This document shows positions 9,579 through 17,446 of a stretch of 64,000 bases of DNA, piece by piece. The position numbers and the translations under genes are program-made. The DNA is from JBAOHV01 sp963714875 (GTDB lineage: Bacteria > Actinomycetota > Acidimicrobiia > Acidimicrobiales > Microtrichaceae), in the NCBI GenBank assembly GCA_963714875.1, contig CAVQQI010000010.1, positions 186,001 to 250,000 on the forward strand, in the 5' to 3' direction. The notes under the pieces are model-generated. The model ran no database searches and had not been told where the DNA came from. It worked only from the letters and a program-made list of their open reading frames with translations. Each line of letters opens with the position of its first letter. The first letter of the stretch is position 1.

Positions 9579-9951
9579 ATCGCGTTGGTGACCATCCACC
9601 AGTCGTGCGGTTGGCCCGGTGCTGGTGCCGGGTCCGACCCGAACAGACAACGACCGGAGGGGCCCACCCGGTCCGGGCGCACTGGCGCCCGAACCGCTAC
9701 GGTGGCAGCGGTAGCCAACGCGTCGCCGGCTCGGGAATCACACACCTCGGCCTCGAGAGCCGACGCGATGCCGAAGACGGAGGAGCGCTCGACATGGCGG
9801 CCGAGTCAGCATCACGTCGGGGACCCCGACGTGACAATTCACCGGCGACGGGTTCACCGGCGACCGGCTCGTTCAATGCGCCGCCTGCTCCGACAGCGTG
9901 GATCACCACGCCGAAGAGCGAGGGTCCTCCGCTCAGTGTCGACCGACCGGA

Positions 9952-10110
9952 TCACACATCGGTGGCGCCGGACCGTGGGGCATCGGCGCTCGAATCGGGG
10001 AGGTCGGCTGCTTCCAGTTTCAGTATGAGTGAGTAGAAGTAGATCAGCGTCCCGAGAAACGTCATGGAGAACACTGCGACCCCGATGATGATGAGCAGCG
10101 TCTCGTTCAT
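9952..10110 (-). CDS. Small single-pass membrane protein (52 aa)
   Basis: ATG 10110 overlaps the stop of the upstream small gene (ATGA). The product begins MNETLLIIIGVAVFSMTFLG, continues with hydrophobic residues to about residue 31, and ends in an acidic, Pro/Ser-rich tail of about 20 residues. One transmembrane helix with a short N-terminus is predicted. I do not recognise a family. The tight coupling with the two-helix partner and the strong hydrophobic design make a real gene likely despite the small size. Confidence 0.65.
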   Translation of the reverse strand: MNETLLIIIGVAVFSMTFLGTLIYFYSLILKLEAADLPDSSADAPRSGATDV

Positions 10111-10328
10111 CGGTCGTTCCAGTTCTCACCGGCGAGCAGCAGCGATCCAAGTGAATGGATGGCAGGTACCCAGAGCCCGACGAAGATGCCCTGCAACTCG
10201 TTGCCGCTGAACCACAATCCGACCGACAAGGCCAAAGAGATGAACCCTGCGGCCATGAAGATCAACTTGATCCTCATCAACGGTCGGGACAGCAACTGCT
10301 TCAGCTGGACGGAACTGTCGTTGCTCAT
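10107..10328 (-). CDS. Small two-helix membrane protein (73 aa)
   Basis: ATG 10328 is preferred because GGAG lies 5 nt upstream; an in-frame ATG at 10352 lacks such a site. The product has a basic N-terminus (LKQLLSRPLMRIK) and two hydrophobic helices (LIFMAAGFISLALSVGLWF and LQGIFVGLWVPAIHSLGSLLL). The last codons overlap the start of the 52-residue membrane protein, so the two probably form a complex. Both lie inside the tRNA-Ser bracketed segment. No function can be assigned; small subunits of a transporter or respiratory complex are possible. Confidence 0.7.
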   Translation of the reverse strand: MSNDSSVQLKQLLSRPLMRIKLIFMAAGFISLALSVGLWFSGNELQGIFVGLWVPAIHSLGSLLLAGENWNDR

Positions 10329-10434
10329 CGGATCTCCAACGGTGGCGGACATGACGTCTTCGCCGGGAAGGCGCTCGCTGGATGCGCTGCGCCCCAGAAC
10401 CGATGGGTACGCAGGGAGTCGGTTCGGGTCCAGA

Positions 10435-10550
10435 CGCGGCGGAAGGAGGGGGATTCGAACCCCCGGAACCCGTGAAGGTTCAACGGTTTTCAAGACCGTC
10501 GCATTCGTCCGCTCTGCCATCCTTCCGCCCGACAGCGTAGACGGCGGTCG
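10435..10550. repeat. 116-bp perfect direct repeat, copy 2 (contains tRNA-Ser)
   Basis: Identical to 7362-7477 and offset by 3073 bp. Copy 2 lacks the hairpin terminator found beside copy 1. The ancestral locus was therefore probably this copy's right flank joined to copy 1's left flank. Confidence 0.95.
10440..10526 (-). tRNA. tRNA-Ser (anticodon UGA), copy 2
   Basis: Base-for-base identical to the tRNA at 7367-7453, with the same TACGCT box 7 nt upstream of the mature 5' end. The usual -35 region falls outside the repeat, so the two copies may differ in expression. No terminator hairpin is visible on its 3' side. Confidence 0.97.
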
Positions 10551-10682
10551 GCCGGTTGCACGGCGAGGCGAGCGGCATCGGCGACCCGGCCGCTGACGGT
10601 CCGTTCGTCTTGTGGCGGCGGTCGGGCCCGGGATCAGCGACGGCTGCCCCGAGTCCCCGGCGACGACCGAGCGCGCGGACGC

Positions 10683-11639
10683 TCAGTCGAGCTGGGCACG
10701 CAGACCGTCGATCCACTGGTCCGCCTGGTGGAACGACGCGTCGACCTCGGCCCGGGTCGCGGGACCGTGAGCGCCCGCCGCGGGGTACGAACCGAGGAAC
10801 TTCACGTTCGCCTGCGTCGCCCGGAGCGTCCGCAGGCAGTCGGCCACGACCGGGTCGGCCAGGTGCCCATCCAGGTCCAGCACGAAGCAGTAGTCACCGA
10901 GCGAGGTCTTCGTCGGCCGGGACAGCAGCAACGACAGGTTGATCGAGCGGGCCGCGAACTCCTGGAGGATGGCCAGCAGCGAACCCGGCCGGTCCGCTCG
11001 CTGGAACACCACGATCGACGTCTTGTCGTGCCCCGTCCGGGCCGGGATGCCGGACCGGGCCACGAGCACGAACCGGGTCTGGTTGCCGGGGTGGTCCTCG
11101 ATGTCGGTGCCGGCCACCTCCAGCCCGTAGACCTGCGCGGCGCGTTCGTTCGCGATGGCGGCCACACCCGGGTCGGCGGCCTTCGCGACGATCGCTGCTG
11201 CCTCTGCGGTGGACTTCGCGGCGAGGTGCTCCACCTCGGGCAGGTGCTCCCGGAGCCAACGGCGGCACTGTGCCGAGGCCACCGGGATCGACACGACCTG
11301 TCGTACCGCGGCCAGCTCGGCGCCGGGAACGGTCAGCAGGTGCAGCGACACCGGCTCCAGCAGCTCGCGCTGGATCAGCACGTCGACGTCGAACGCCATG
11401 GTGTCCACCGTGGCGTTGACGGTGCCCTCGATCGCGTTCTCGACCGGCACCACCCCCAGGTCGACCTCGCCCTCGGCGAGGGCGAACAGCACGTCGGTCA
11501 TGAGCGGGTACGGCACCGCTTCGAGCTCGGCCAGGTCGGCCTCGCGCAGCATGGCTTGCTCGGTGAAGGTCCCCACCGGCCCCAGGAAGCCGACCCGGCG
11601 AGGGGCCGGTGAGCGATCGGGAGCGGTGGAGGAAGTCAT
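10683..11639 (-). CDS. pheA: Prephenate dehydratase
   Basis: Converts prephenate to phenylpyruvate in phenylalanine biosynthesis. The N-terminal catalytic domain shows VGFLGPVGTFTEQA, GVVPVENAIEGTVNAT and the TRF motif (GNQTRFVLVA). A C-terminal ACT domain (TSIVVFQRADRPGSLLAIL, LLLSRPTKTSLGDYCFVLDL) would bind phenylalanine for feedback control. The usual ESRP of the ACT domain is LSRP here. The 318-residue length is normal. A TAGCCT box ends 6 nt before the ATG, suggesting a leaderless transcript and supporting this start. Confidence 0.93.
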   Translation of the reverse strand: MTSSTAPDRSPAPRRVGFLGPVGTFTEQAMLREADLAELEAVPYPLMTDVLFALAEGEVDLGVVPVENAIEGTVNATVDTMAFDVDVLIQRELLEPVSLHLLTVPGAELAAVRQVVSIPVASAQCRRWLREHLPEVEHLAAKSTAEAAAIVAKAADPGVAAIANERAAQVYGLEVAGTDIEDHPGNQTRFVLVARSGIPARTGHDKTSIVVFQRADRPGSLLAILQEFAARSINLSLLLSRPTKTSLGDYCFVLDLDGHLADPVVADCLRTLRATQANVKFLGSYPAAGAHGPATRAEVDASFHQADQWIDGLRAQLD

Positions 11640-11645
11640 CCGCCG

Positions 11646-11651
11646 AGGCTA
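11646..11651 (-). promoter_or_regulatory. -10 box of pheA (leaderless)
   Basis: TAGCCT on the minus strand is separated from the ATG by 6 nt, the expected distance from -10 box to transcription start. No ribosome binding site can fit between them. Confidence 0.5.
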
Positions 11652-11694
11652 CCGACCCTCCGCCGAGGACCGCGATGCCGATTCGTCCCGATCG

Positions 11695-11742
11695 AACCGT
11701 GCTGCAGAACGCGTCACTTTCGACGCGATCTGCGTCACAGTT
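11695..11742. repeat. 48-bp palindromic repeat, copy A
   Basis: Intergenic between pheA and the aminotransferase. It starts AACCGTGCTGCAGAACGCG and ends TGCGTCACAGTT; the two arms are imperfect reverse complements. Related to the copies at 11757, 13165, 13237 and 55023. Confidence 0.85.
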
Positions 11743-11756
11743 CGGGGACCGCACCG

Positions 11757-11803
11757 AACCGTGCTGCAGAACGCGCCGGAATCGGCGCGATCTGCGTCAC
11801 ACC
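11757..11803. repeat. 48-bp palindromic repeat, copy B
   Basis: Follows copy A by 14 nt. The left arm and centre (GAACGCGCCGGAATCGGCG) fit the family; the last bases diverge (CACACC in place of CACAGTT). Confidence 0.8.
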
Positions 11804-11895
11804 CGTGCAGCAGCGGCCCCGTAGCATCAGGGCGCTGCAACACCAGCCGGTCCGCACGCCACCGGGCGGCCGTCTCCACACGAAGAGGTCCCACG

Positions 11896-13152
11896 ATGTC
11901 GCACCTAGCGCCGGTCTGGTTCCAGGTCACCGATCTCCAGGTCGTGTCCGGCCAGGGCTCACGGGTCACCACCGTCGACGGCGCGGAGTACCTGGACTTC
12001 ACCGCCGGCATCGCCGTGGTGTCGACCGGTCACTGCCACCCCCACGTCGTCGGGGCGATCCGAGAGCAGGCGGGCAGGTTCATCCACGCCCAGGTCAACT
12101 GCTACCGACACGATCTGCTCGAGCCGCTCGCTGAGCGCCTCGCCGAGATCACCCCGGCGAGCATCGACACGTTCTTCTACGCGAACTCCGGCGCCGAGGC
12201 GACCGAGGGCGCGGTGAAGCTCGCCAAGCAGGCGACCGGCCGACCGAACGTGATCGTGTTCCAGGGCAGCTTCCACGGACGCACCCACCTGGCCATGGCG
12301 ATGACGACGTCCAAGACCGGCTACCGGGCCGGGCACACGCCGTTGCCGTCGGGAGTGTTCCCAGCGCCCTTCCCGACCTGGATCGGCACCGACCGCACCG
12401 AGGACCAGGCGATCGACGAGGCCCTCGATGGTCTCCGACTGGTGCTCGCCGGACACACAGCGCCGAGCGAGACCGCCGCGATGATCATCGAGCCGGTGCT
12501 GGGCGAAGGCGGCTACCTGCCGGCCCCGGAGCGATTCCTGCAGGGCATGCGCAGCATCTGCGACGAACACGGGATCCTGTTCATCGCAGATGAGGTCCAG
12601 GCGGGATTCGGACGTACCGGCACCATGTTCACCGTCGAGCAGTCCGGCATCGAGCCCGACATCCTGGTGATGGCCAAGGGCATCGCCTCGGGCTTCCCCT
12701 TCGCTGCCATCGGCGCGTCCGCAGAGCTGATGGCGCGCTGGCCGACCGGTTCGCACGGCGGCACCTACGGCGGGAACCCGATCGGCTGCGCGGCGGCGAT
12801 GGCCACCATCGACGTCCTGACGGCGCCCGGCTTCCTCGAGGAGGTCATGGCTCGCGGCGAGCAACTCCGTGCCGGTCTGACGGCGCTCGCAGCGCAGCAC
12901 CCGGTGATCGCCGATGTGCGCGGCCCGGGCCTGATGGTCGCGGCGGAGTTCCGCGACGAGGTCACCGGCCGGCCCGACGCAGCGCGCACCGCAGCGGTGA
13001 TCGCCCACTGCCGCGAGCACGGCAACCTGCTGCTGATGAACGCCGGCACGTGGGGCAACGTCATCCGGTTCATGCCGCCGCTGGTGGTCACCGAGCCCGA
13101 GATGGCCGAAGCCCTCGCCGCCGTCACCGACGCGGTTGCCGCGACCGCCTGA
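11896..13152 (+). CDS. Class III PLP aminotransferase (4-aminobutyrate/acetylornithine type)
   Basis: ATG 11896 follows GAAGAGGTC; the longer frame upstream runs antisense to pheA. The 418-residue protein has class III features: substrate/PLP loop NSGAEATEGAVKLAK, FHGRTHLAM, cofactor Asp in LFIADEVQAGFGRTG, the Schiff-base Lys in LVMAKGIASGFP, and GGTYGGNPIGCAAA. Sequence style is closest to 4-aminobutyrate aminotransferases, but the amino donor cannot be fixed from sequence alone. No biosynthetic partners are adjacent, which argues for a catabolic role. Confidence 0.85.
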   Translation: MSHLAPVWFQVTDLQVVSGQGSRVTTVDGAEYLDFTAGIAVVSTGHCHPHVVGAIREQAGRFIHAQVNCYRHDLLEPLAERLAEITPASIDTFFYANSGAEATEGAVKLAKQATGRPNVIVFQGSFHGRTHLAMAMTTSKTGYRAGHTPLPSGVFPAPFPTWIGTDRTEDQAIDEALDGLRLVLAGHTAPSETAAMIIEPVLGEGGYLPAPERFLQGMRSICDEHGILFIADEVQAGFGRTGTMFTVEQSGIEPDILVMAKGIASGFPFAAIGASAELMARWPTGSHGGTYGGNPIGCAAAMATIDVLTAPGFLEEVMARGEQLRAGLTALAAQHPVIADVRGPGLMVAAEFRDEVTGRPDAARTAAVIAHCREHGNLLLMNAGTWGNVIRFMPPLVVTEPEMAEALAAVTDAVAATA

Positions 13153-13164
13153 ACCCAACGTGCC

Positions 13165-13212
13165 AACCGTGCTGCGGATCGCGCCGACAGTGACGCGTTC
13201 TGCGACACAGTT
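13165..13212. repeat. 48-bp palindromic repeat, copy C
   Basis: Lies 12 nt after the aminotransferase stop. It reads AACCGTGCTGCGGATCGCG ... GCGTTCTGCGACACAGTT. It may act as a bidirectional terminator between convergent genes. Confidence 0.85.
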
Positions 13213-13236
13213 GCCCACGGCGGGACTCGATCCGCG

Positions 13237-13284
13237 AACTGTGCTGCGGATCGCGCCGACAGCGACGCGTTCTGCGACACAGTT
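13237..13284. repeat. 48-bp palindromic repeat, copy D
   Basis: Almost identical to copy C (differences near the start and in the centre) and spaced 72 bp from it, so C and D form a tandem pair. Confidence 0.85.
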
Positions 13285-13311
13285 CGCCAGGACAGGCGCC
13301 GCTGGAGGGAG

Positions 13312-14283
13312 TCAGTCGGGGCGGGACGACCCGTGGCGCCACAGCGCCCGGTAGCTGGGCCACTCCAGCTCGGGGGTCGAGTAGCCGGCCTGCTCGAGCT
13401 CGCGCTGCAGCTGGGGCAGCTTCGAGAACGGCACCCCGATGTCCACGTGGTGGGCCAGGTGCCAGCCGGTGTTGAACGGCACCATCCAGAACCGTGCCGT
13501 CGGCGACTGACGCACATGGTGCGTGGTGACCCGCCGGTCCGGGGAGGCCTGCAGACCGCCGTGCTCGGCGACCGACCGCAGCCGGTTCAGCACGCGCCAC
13601 ACCGTCATCCATGGCAGCAGCCAGAACACCGGGTAGATCCACCAGTGGCCGAGCCCCACCCACAGTCCGACGAACAGCACGACCTGCCAGCCGAGGATGC
13701 GCAGTGCGAGCGGCCGGGCGCCCGAGGACCGCAGCGCCAGGAGCAGACCCTTCAGGTTCTTCCACCCCGAGTTGCCGTTGGCGTCGCGTACCAGCTTGCG
13801 CCGCCACGACGCACCGGTGATCGGATAGCCGGCGTACAGGCCGAGGTCCGGTTCGTTGGGTCCGAACTCCTCCTTGTGGTGCGCCATGTGGCCTCGGCGG
13901 TAGATGTCGAGCGGCACGAACGCCGGGTACGCGACGAGCCACCTGCCCACCCAGTCGTTGACCTTGCGGTTCGAGAACAGCAACCGATGCGCGGCCTCGT
14001 GACCCAGGATCGAGAACCGTGCGAACGCACGCCCCATCAGCAGGAACGCCGCGACCCACCCGATCGGGTTCCCCCACCACGCAGCGAGCGCCAGCACGCC
14101 GACCGATTGGATCCACAGGCCCAGCACGTGCAGCGCGTTGGCCGCGTTGGGTATGGCGTAGAGCTCGTCGCGCAGCTCACCGATCGGACGCCCGGTCGGG
14201 CCCAGGCGGTCGGTCGGCAACACGTCGGGCAACGCCGAGGCGTCGGGCAGCATCGAGCCCGCCGGGCGTGGGGTCGTGAGCAT
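13312..14283 (-). CDS. Membrane fatty acid desaturase
   Basis: A di-iron membrane desaturase that introduces double bonds into acyl chains. Three His boxes are visible: GHEAAHR (residues about 98-104), RRGHMAHHKEE and GWHLAHHVD. Hydrophobic spans surround them (LHVLGLWIQSVGVLALAAWW, VVLFVGLWVGLGHWWIYPVF). ATG 14283 is chosen because a promoter with GTGACA, 17 nt and TAAGAT ends 7 nt upstream; the much longer open frame runs antisense to paaX. The gene is convergent with the aminotransferase, with palindromes between, and divergent from paaX. Confidence 0.88.
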   Translation of the reverse strand: MLTTPRPAGSMLPDASALPDVLPTDRLGPTGRPIGELRDELYAIPNAANALHVLGLWIQSVGVLALAAWWGNPIGWVAAFLLMGRAFARFSILGHEAAHRLLFSNRKVNDWVGRWLVAYPAFVPLDIYRRGHMAHHKEEFGPNEPDLGLYAGYPITGASWRRKLVRDANGNSGWKNLKGLLLALRSSGARPLALRILGWQVVLFVGLWVGLGHWWIYPVFWLLPWMTVWRVLNRLRSVAEHGGLQASPDRRVTTHHVRQSPTARFWMVPFNTGWHLAHHVDIGVPFSKLPQLQRELEQAGYSTPELEWPSYRALWRHGSSRPD

Positions 14284-14290
14284 GGTCGTG

Positions 14291-14319
14291 ATCTTACGGC
14301 CTGCCAACAGCTGTGTCAC
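14291..14319 (-). promoter_or_regulatory. Leaderless promoter of the desaturase gene
   Basis: On the minus strand, -35 GTGACA (14319-14314), a 17-nt spacer and -10 TAAGAT (14296-14291), with 7 nt to the ATG. The spacing is canonical and leaves no room for a ribosome binding site. Confidence 0.65.
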
Positions 14320-14361
14320 CACCTGTAATGCCAGTCGGCTCCTCCGGTAGGCTGCGCACCC

Positions 14362-15195
14362 ATGACCCAGGGGCAGACCGACCCGGAGCTCGCCCGTCCG
14401 CTGACGGCCCGATCGGTGGTGGCCTCGACGCTGTTGGGCACCGATCCGCCGCGACTGCCGGTGGCGTTCCTGGTGCGCACCGGGGCGCTGTTCGGACTGG
14501 CCGAGGGCACGGTCCGCACGGCGTTGTCGCGGATGGTCAGCGCGGGCGAGGCGCACACCGATGGCGACGGCTGGTACTCGTTGAGCGGGAGCCTGGTCGA
14601 GCGCCAGACCCGGCAGCGTCGAGGGCGTGAGGCGGCCACCACCACGTGGTCCGGGCGGTGGCAGATGGCGGTGGTGACCGGGGGCGCACGTCCCGCCGAC
14701 GAGCGCGCCCAGCTGCGTCGTGTCATGGGCGAGCTCCGCATGGCCGAGTTGCGCGACGGTGTCTGGCTGCGTCCCGACAACCTGGACCGTGACCACGCGC
14801 CGCGCCCAGCAGGGCTGACCACGCGGCGTTGCGAGTGGTTCCTCGCGGACCCACAGCTGACCCTGGACCGCGACGACGCGGCGCTGGCCGCGGAGCTGTG
14901 GGACCTGGACCGCTGGGCCGAGCGGGCACAGCTCCTTCGGCGCGAGATGCACGAGTTGCTGGACCGGCTGGAGCGCCGGGACACCACGGCGCTGGCGCCG
15001 GGTTTCGTGGTGTCCGCAGCTGTCCTGCGTCACTTCGTGGCCGACCCCCTGCTGCCCCGCGAGCTGCTGGGGCGTCGGTGGCCGGGGGATGCGCTCCGCG
15101 CCGACTACGCCCGGTACGACCGCGCCTACCGCGATGTGCTGGCGCACTGGAACGAGGCTGCCCGGGGCGACGTCGCCGCTACGGTGGCACCGTGA
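14362..15195 (+). CDS. PaaX family transcriptional regulator
   Basis: PaaX proteins repress phenylacetate or related catabolic genes and respond to CoA thioesters. The N-terminal winged helix is seen in LARPLTARSVVASTLLGTD, FGLAEGTVRTALSRMVSAGE and DGWYSLSG. The characteristic C-terminal PaaX region follows (LGRRWPGDALRADYARYDRAYRDVL). Length is 277 residues. A TAGGCT box lies 8 nt before the ATG. The stop overlaps the GTG of the metallo-beta-lactamase gene. No phenylacetate genes are in the window, so the target is unknown; the divergent desaturase is a candidate. Confidence 0.85.
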   Translation: MTQGQTDPELARPLTARSVVASTLLGTDPPRLPVAFLVRTGALFGLAEGTVRTALSRMVSAGEAHTDGDGWYSLSGSLVERQTRQRRGREAATTTWSGRWQMAVVTGGARPADERAQLRRVMGELRMAELRDGVWLRPDNLDRDHAPRPAGLTTRRCEWFLADPQLTLDRDDAALAAELWDLDRWAERAQLLRREMHELLDRLERRDTTALAPGFVVSAAVLRHFVADPLLPRELLGRRWPGDALRADYARYDRAYRDVLAHWNEAARGDVAATVAP

Positions 15196-16022
15196 CCAGC
15201 GCCGACGAGATGCCGACCCCACCGACGCCCACGGCCCCGATGCAGGCCGATCCGCCCGCCGCCGAGCGCGAGGCAGGCGAGGGCCCCGACGAGCGCACCC
15301 CGACCGACCCGGGCGAGGACCGCTTCTACTTCCGCCAGCTGCTCGCCGGACGGGACTTCGCCACGAGCGATCCGGTCGCACAGCAGATGGTCAACTTCGT
15401 CTACCTGATCGGTGACCGGGTGACGAAGGAGTGCGTCGTGGTCGACCCCGCCTACGGCGTCACCGAGCTCGCGGCGATCGCAGCGGCCGACGGCATGACC
15501 ATGACCGGCGCGCTGGTCACCCACTACCACCCCGACCACTGCGGCGGCTCCATGATGGGCATGCAGATCGAAGGGGTGACCGAGCTGCTGGAACTGCACC
15601 AGATGCCGGTCCACGTCCAGGCGGACGAGGCCGAGTGGGTCGCCAAGGTCACCGAGCTGACCGCTGCGGACCTGACCACCCATGGTTCGGGCGACTCGGT
15701 GATGGTGGGTGAGATCCCGATCCAGCTGTTGCACACCCCGGGCCACACTCCCGGCAGTCAGTGCTTCTACGTCAACGGCGCCCTGGTCTCGGGCGACACC
15801 CTCTTCCTGGACGGCTGTGGACGCACCGACCTGCCGGGCGGCGACCCGGAGGCGCTGTACTACAGCCTCACCCAGACCCTGGCGCAGGTGCCCGACGACG
15901 CGGTGCTCTTCCCGGGCCACATGTACTCCCAGGCGCCTGCGGAACGGTTGGGCGACACGCGTGGGCGCAACGTCGTGTTCCGCCCGGGGTCGGTCGAGCA
16001 GTGGATGATGATGTTCGGCTGA
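15192..16022 (+). CDS. Metallo-beta-lactamase fold hydrolase (glyoxalase II-like)
   Basis: GTG 15192 overlaps the paaX stop by 4 nt. The first 45 residues are Pro/Glu-rich and disordered-looking. The metal ligands follow: THYHPDHCGG, HTPGHTPGS, SGDTLFLDGCGRTDLPGG and FPGHMY. This pattern is typical of glyoxalase II or persulfide dioxygenase-like proteins, and the substrate cannot be told. Translational coupling to a PaaX regulator suggests a thioester or catabolic-intermediate substrate, which is inference only. Confidence 0.85.
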   Translation: MTSADEMPTPPTPTAPMQADPPAAEREAGEGPDERTPTDPGEDRFYFRQLLAGRDFATSDPVAQQMVNFVYLIGDRVTKECVVVDPAYGVTELAAIAAADGMTMTGALVTHYHPDHCGGSMMGMQIEGVTELLELHQMPVHVQADEAEWVAKVTELTAADLTTHGSGDSVMVGEIPIQLLHTPGHTPGSQCFYVNGALVSGDTLFLDGCGRTDLPGGDPEALYYSLTQTLAQVPDDAVLFPGHMYSQAPAERLGDTRGRNVVFRPGSVEQWMMMFG

Positions 16023-16074
16023 GCTCCGCGCCGAGTCCGCGCCCACCGGGCAGCGGCATGACATCCTGAGCGGC

Positions 16075-17442
16075 GTGAGCGACACCACGGTCCCGGCGGC
16101 GGAACCACAGGGCGGGCCGGCCGAGCAGCCGATGACGATCGGCTCGCTCATGGGGCAGCGCCAACTGCCGTCGTGGTTCTGGCGCGCCGTGCTCGCGATC
16201 AGCTTCTCGGTGCTGGTGTTCATCGGTGTGCGCAGCACGATCGAGAAGCTGACCAGCCTGCTCGGCATCCTGTTCATCTCGCTGTTCCTGTCCTTCGCCA
16301 TCGAACCAGCGGTCAACCACCTGGCTGACCGCGGGTGGCGGCGTGGGCGGGCGACGATGGCGTGCTTCGTCCTGTTGTTCGGCGTCGGTGGGGTGTTCCT
16401 GACCGTGATGGTGAGCCTGGTGGTGAGCCAGATCGCCGACCTGGTCGACCAGGCCCCGACGTACATCACCGACGCGGTCAACTGGGCCAACGACTCCTTC
16501 GGCACCGAGATCACCGCGAACGAGCTCAACCAGGCGGTCAGGGACTACCAGGACGACATCACCGCGGTGGCCACCGATGTCGGTGGGCGGGTCGTCTCGC
16601 TCACCGGATCGCTGCTCGGTGTGGTGTTCCAGGCGTTCACCGTGGCGCTGTTCAGCTACTACATGATCTCCCAGGGCCCCCAGATGCGGCGCAACGTGTG
16701 CACCCTGTTGCCGCCGCGCCGCCAGCAGATGGTGCTGCGTCTGTGGGAGTTGGCCATCGAGAAGACCGGCGGATGGGTGTACTCCCGGTTGTTGCTCGCG
16801 GCCATCGCCGCGACGACGTCGTGGATCGTGTTCTCGATCCTCGGCCTGCCCTCGCCGCTGGCGCTGGCGCTGTGGCTCGGCCTGGTCAGCCAGTTCATCC
16901 CCGTGGTGGGCACCTACCTGGGCGGTGCGCTGCCGGCGTTCGTCGCGCTGCTGAACGATCCCGTCGATTCGATCTGGGTGCTGGGGTGGATCCTGGCCTA
17001 CCAGCAGATCGAGAACTACCTCCTCTCGCCGCGCATCACCGGACAGACCATGAACCTGCACCCCGCGGTGGCCTTCGGGTCCGCACTGGCGGGCGCAGCG
17101 CTGTTCGGGCCGATGGGCGCCGTGCTCGCGCTGCCCGCGGCGGCGGTCATCCAGGCGTTCATCACGACGTATCTCGACCGCCACGAGGTCATCGAATCCG
17201 ACCTGACCAAGCTCGAACGCATCCAGAGCGAGAAGGGCGACTCGGCGTTGCGCAGCGCGTTGCGGCGAGTGAGCCGGGACGAGCCGATCGACGATCTGCT
17301 CGACGACCCGGTCGATGCTGGTGCCGTCTCGAACGCCGGGACGACGACCACCGGGCCGACCACCGGGTCGAGCGCAGCGCCGAGCACCGGGCCGAGCACC
17401 GGGCCGGACGCAGCGCCGATCGACGAGGATCCGCCACGCTGA
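16075..17442 (+). CDS. AI-2E/PerM family transporter
   Basis: A GTG start gives a 455-residue membrane protein with the family's layout: two N-terminal helices (VLAISFSVLVFIGV, LTSLLGILFISLFLSFAIEPAV), a large soluble loop, then paired C-terminal helices with LGLVSQFIPVVGTYLGGALPA and the conserved ENYLLSPRITGQTMNLHP motif. The last 60 residues are a low-complexity tail rich in Thr, Gly, Ser and Pro, built of repeated TGPSTGP units. Family members export small molecules or ions; the substrate is unknown. It lies 52 nt after the hydrolase. Confidence 0.85.
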   Translation: MSDTTVPAAEPQGGPAEQPMTIGSLMGQRQLPSWFWRAVLAISFSVLVFIGVRSTIEKLTSLLGILFISLFLSFAIEPAVNHLADRGWRRGRATMACFVLLFGVGGVFLTVMVSLVVSQIADLVDQAPTYITDAVNWANDSFGTEITANELNQAVRDYQDDITAVATDVGGRVVSLTGSLLGVVFQAFTVALFSYYMISQGPQMRRNVCTLLPPRRQQMVLRLWELAIEKTGGWVYSRLLLAAIAATTSWIVFSILGLPSPLALALWLGLVSQFIPVVGTYLGGALPAFVALLNDPVDSIWVLGWILAYQQIENYLLSPRITGQTMNLHPAVAFGSALAGAALFGPMGAVLALPAAAVIQAFITTYLDRHEVIESDLTKLERIQSEKGDSALRSALRRVSRDEPIDDLLDDPVDAGAVSNAGTTTTGPTTGSSAAPSTGPSTGPDAAPIDEDPPR

Positions 17443-17446
17443 ACGG

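Larger units (their letters stand above)
7478..10434. mobile_element. Putative genomic island between duplicated tRNA-Ser genes
   Basis: The segment is bounded by identical 116-bp repeats containing tRNA-Ser, a common integration target. It holds a damaged B12-binding regulator, a rhodopsin fragment, an NTF2-like gene and two small membrane proteins. No integrase, transposase or relaxase is visible, so the element is either a degraded remnant or a recombination product. Misassembly between repeats is a real alternative. Confidence 0.45.

Noticed and set aside
7478..10434. Phage or plasmid integrase expected in a tRNA island
   Set aside because: Neither strand shows a tyrosine or serine recombinase; absence is recorded instead of assuming one.
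11695..13284. CRISPR-like array from the 48-bp palindromes
   Set aside because: Copies are at different gene junctions with irregular spacing and near-perfect palindromy, which fits REP-like elements.
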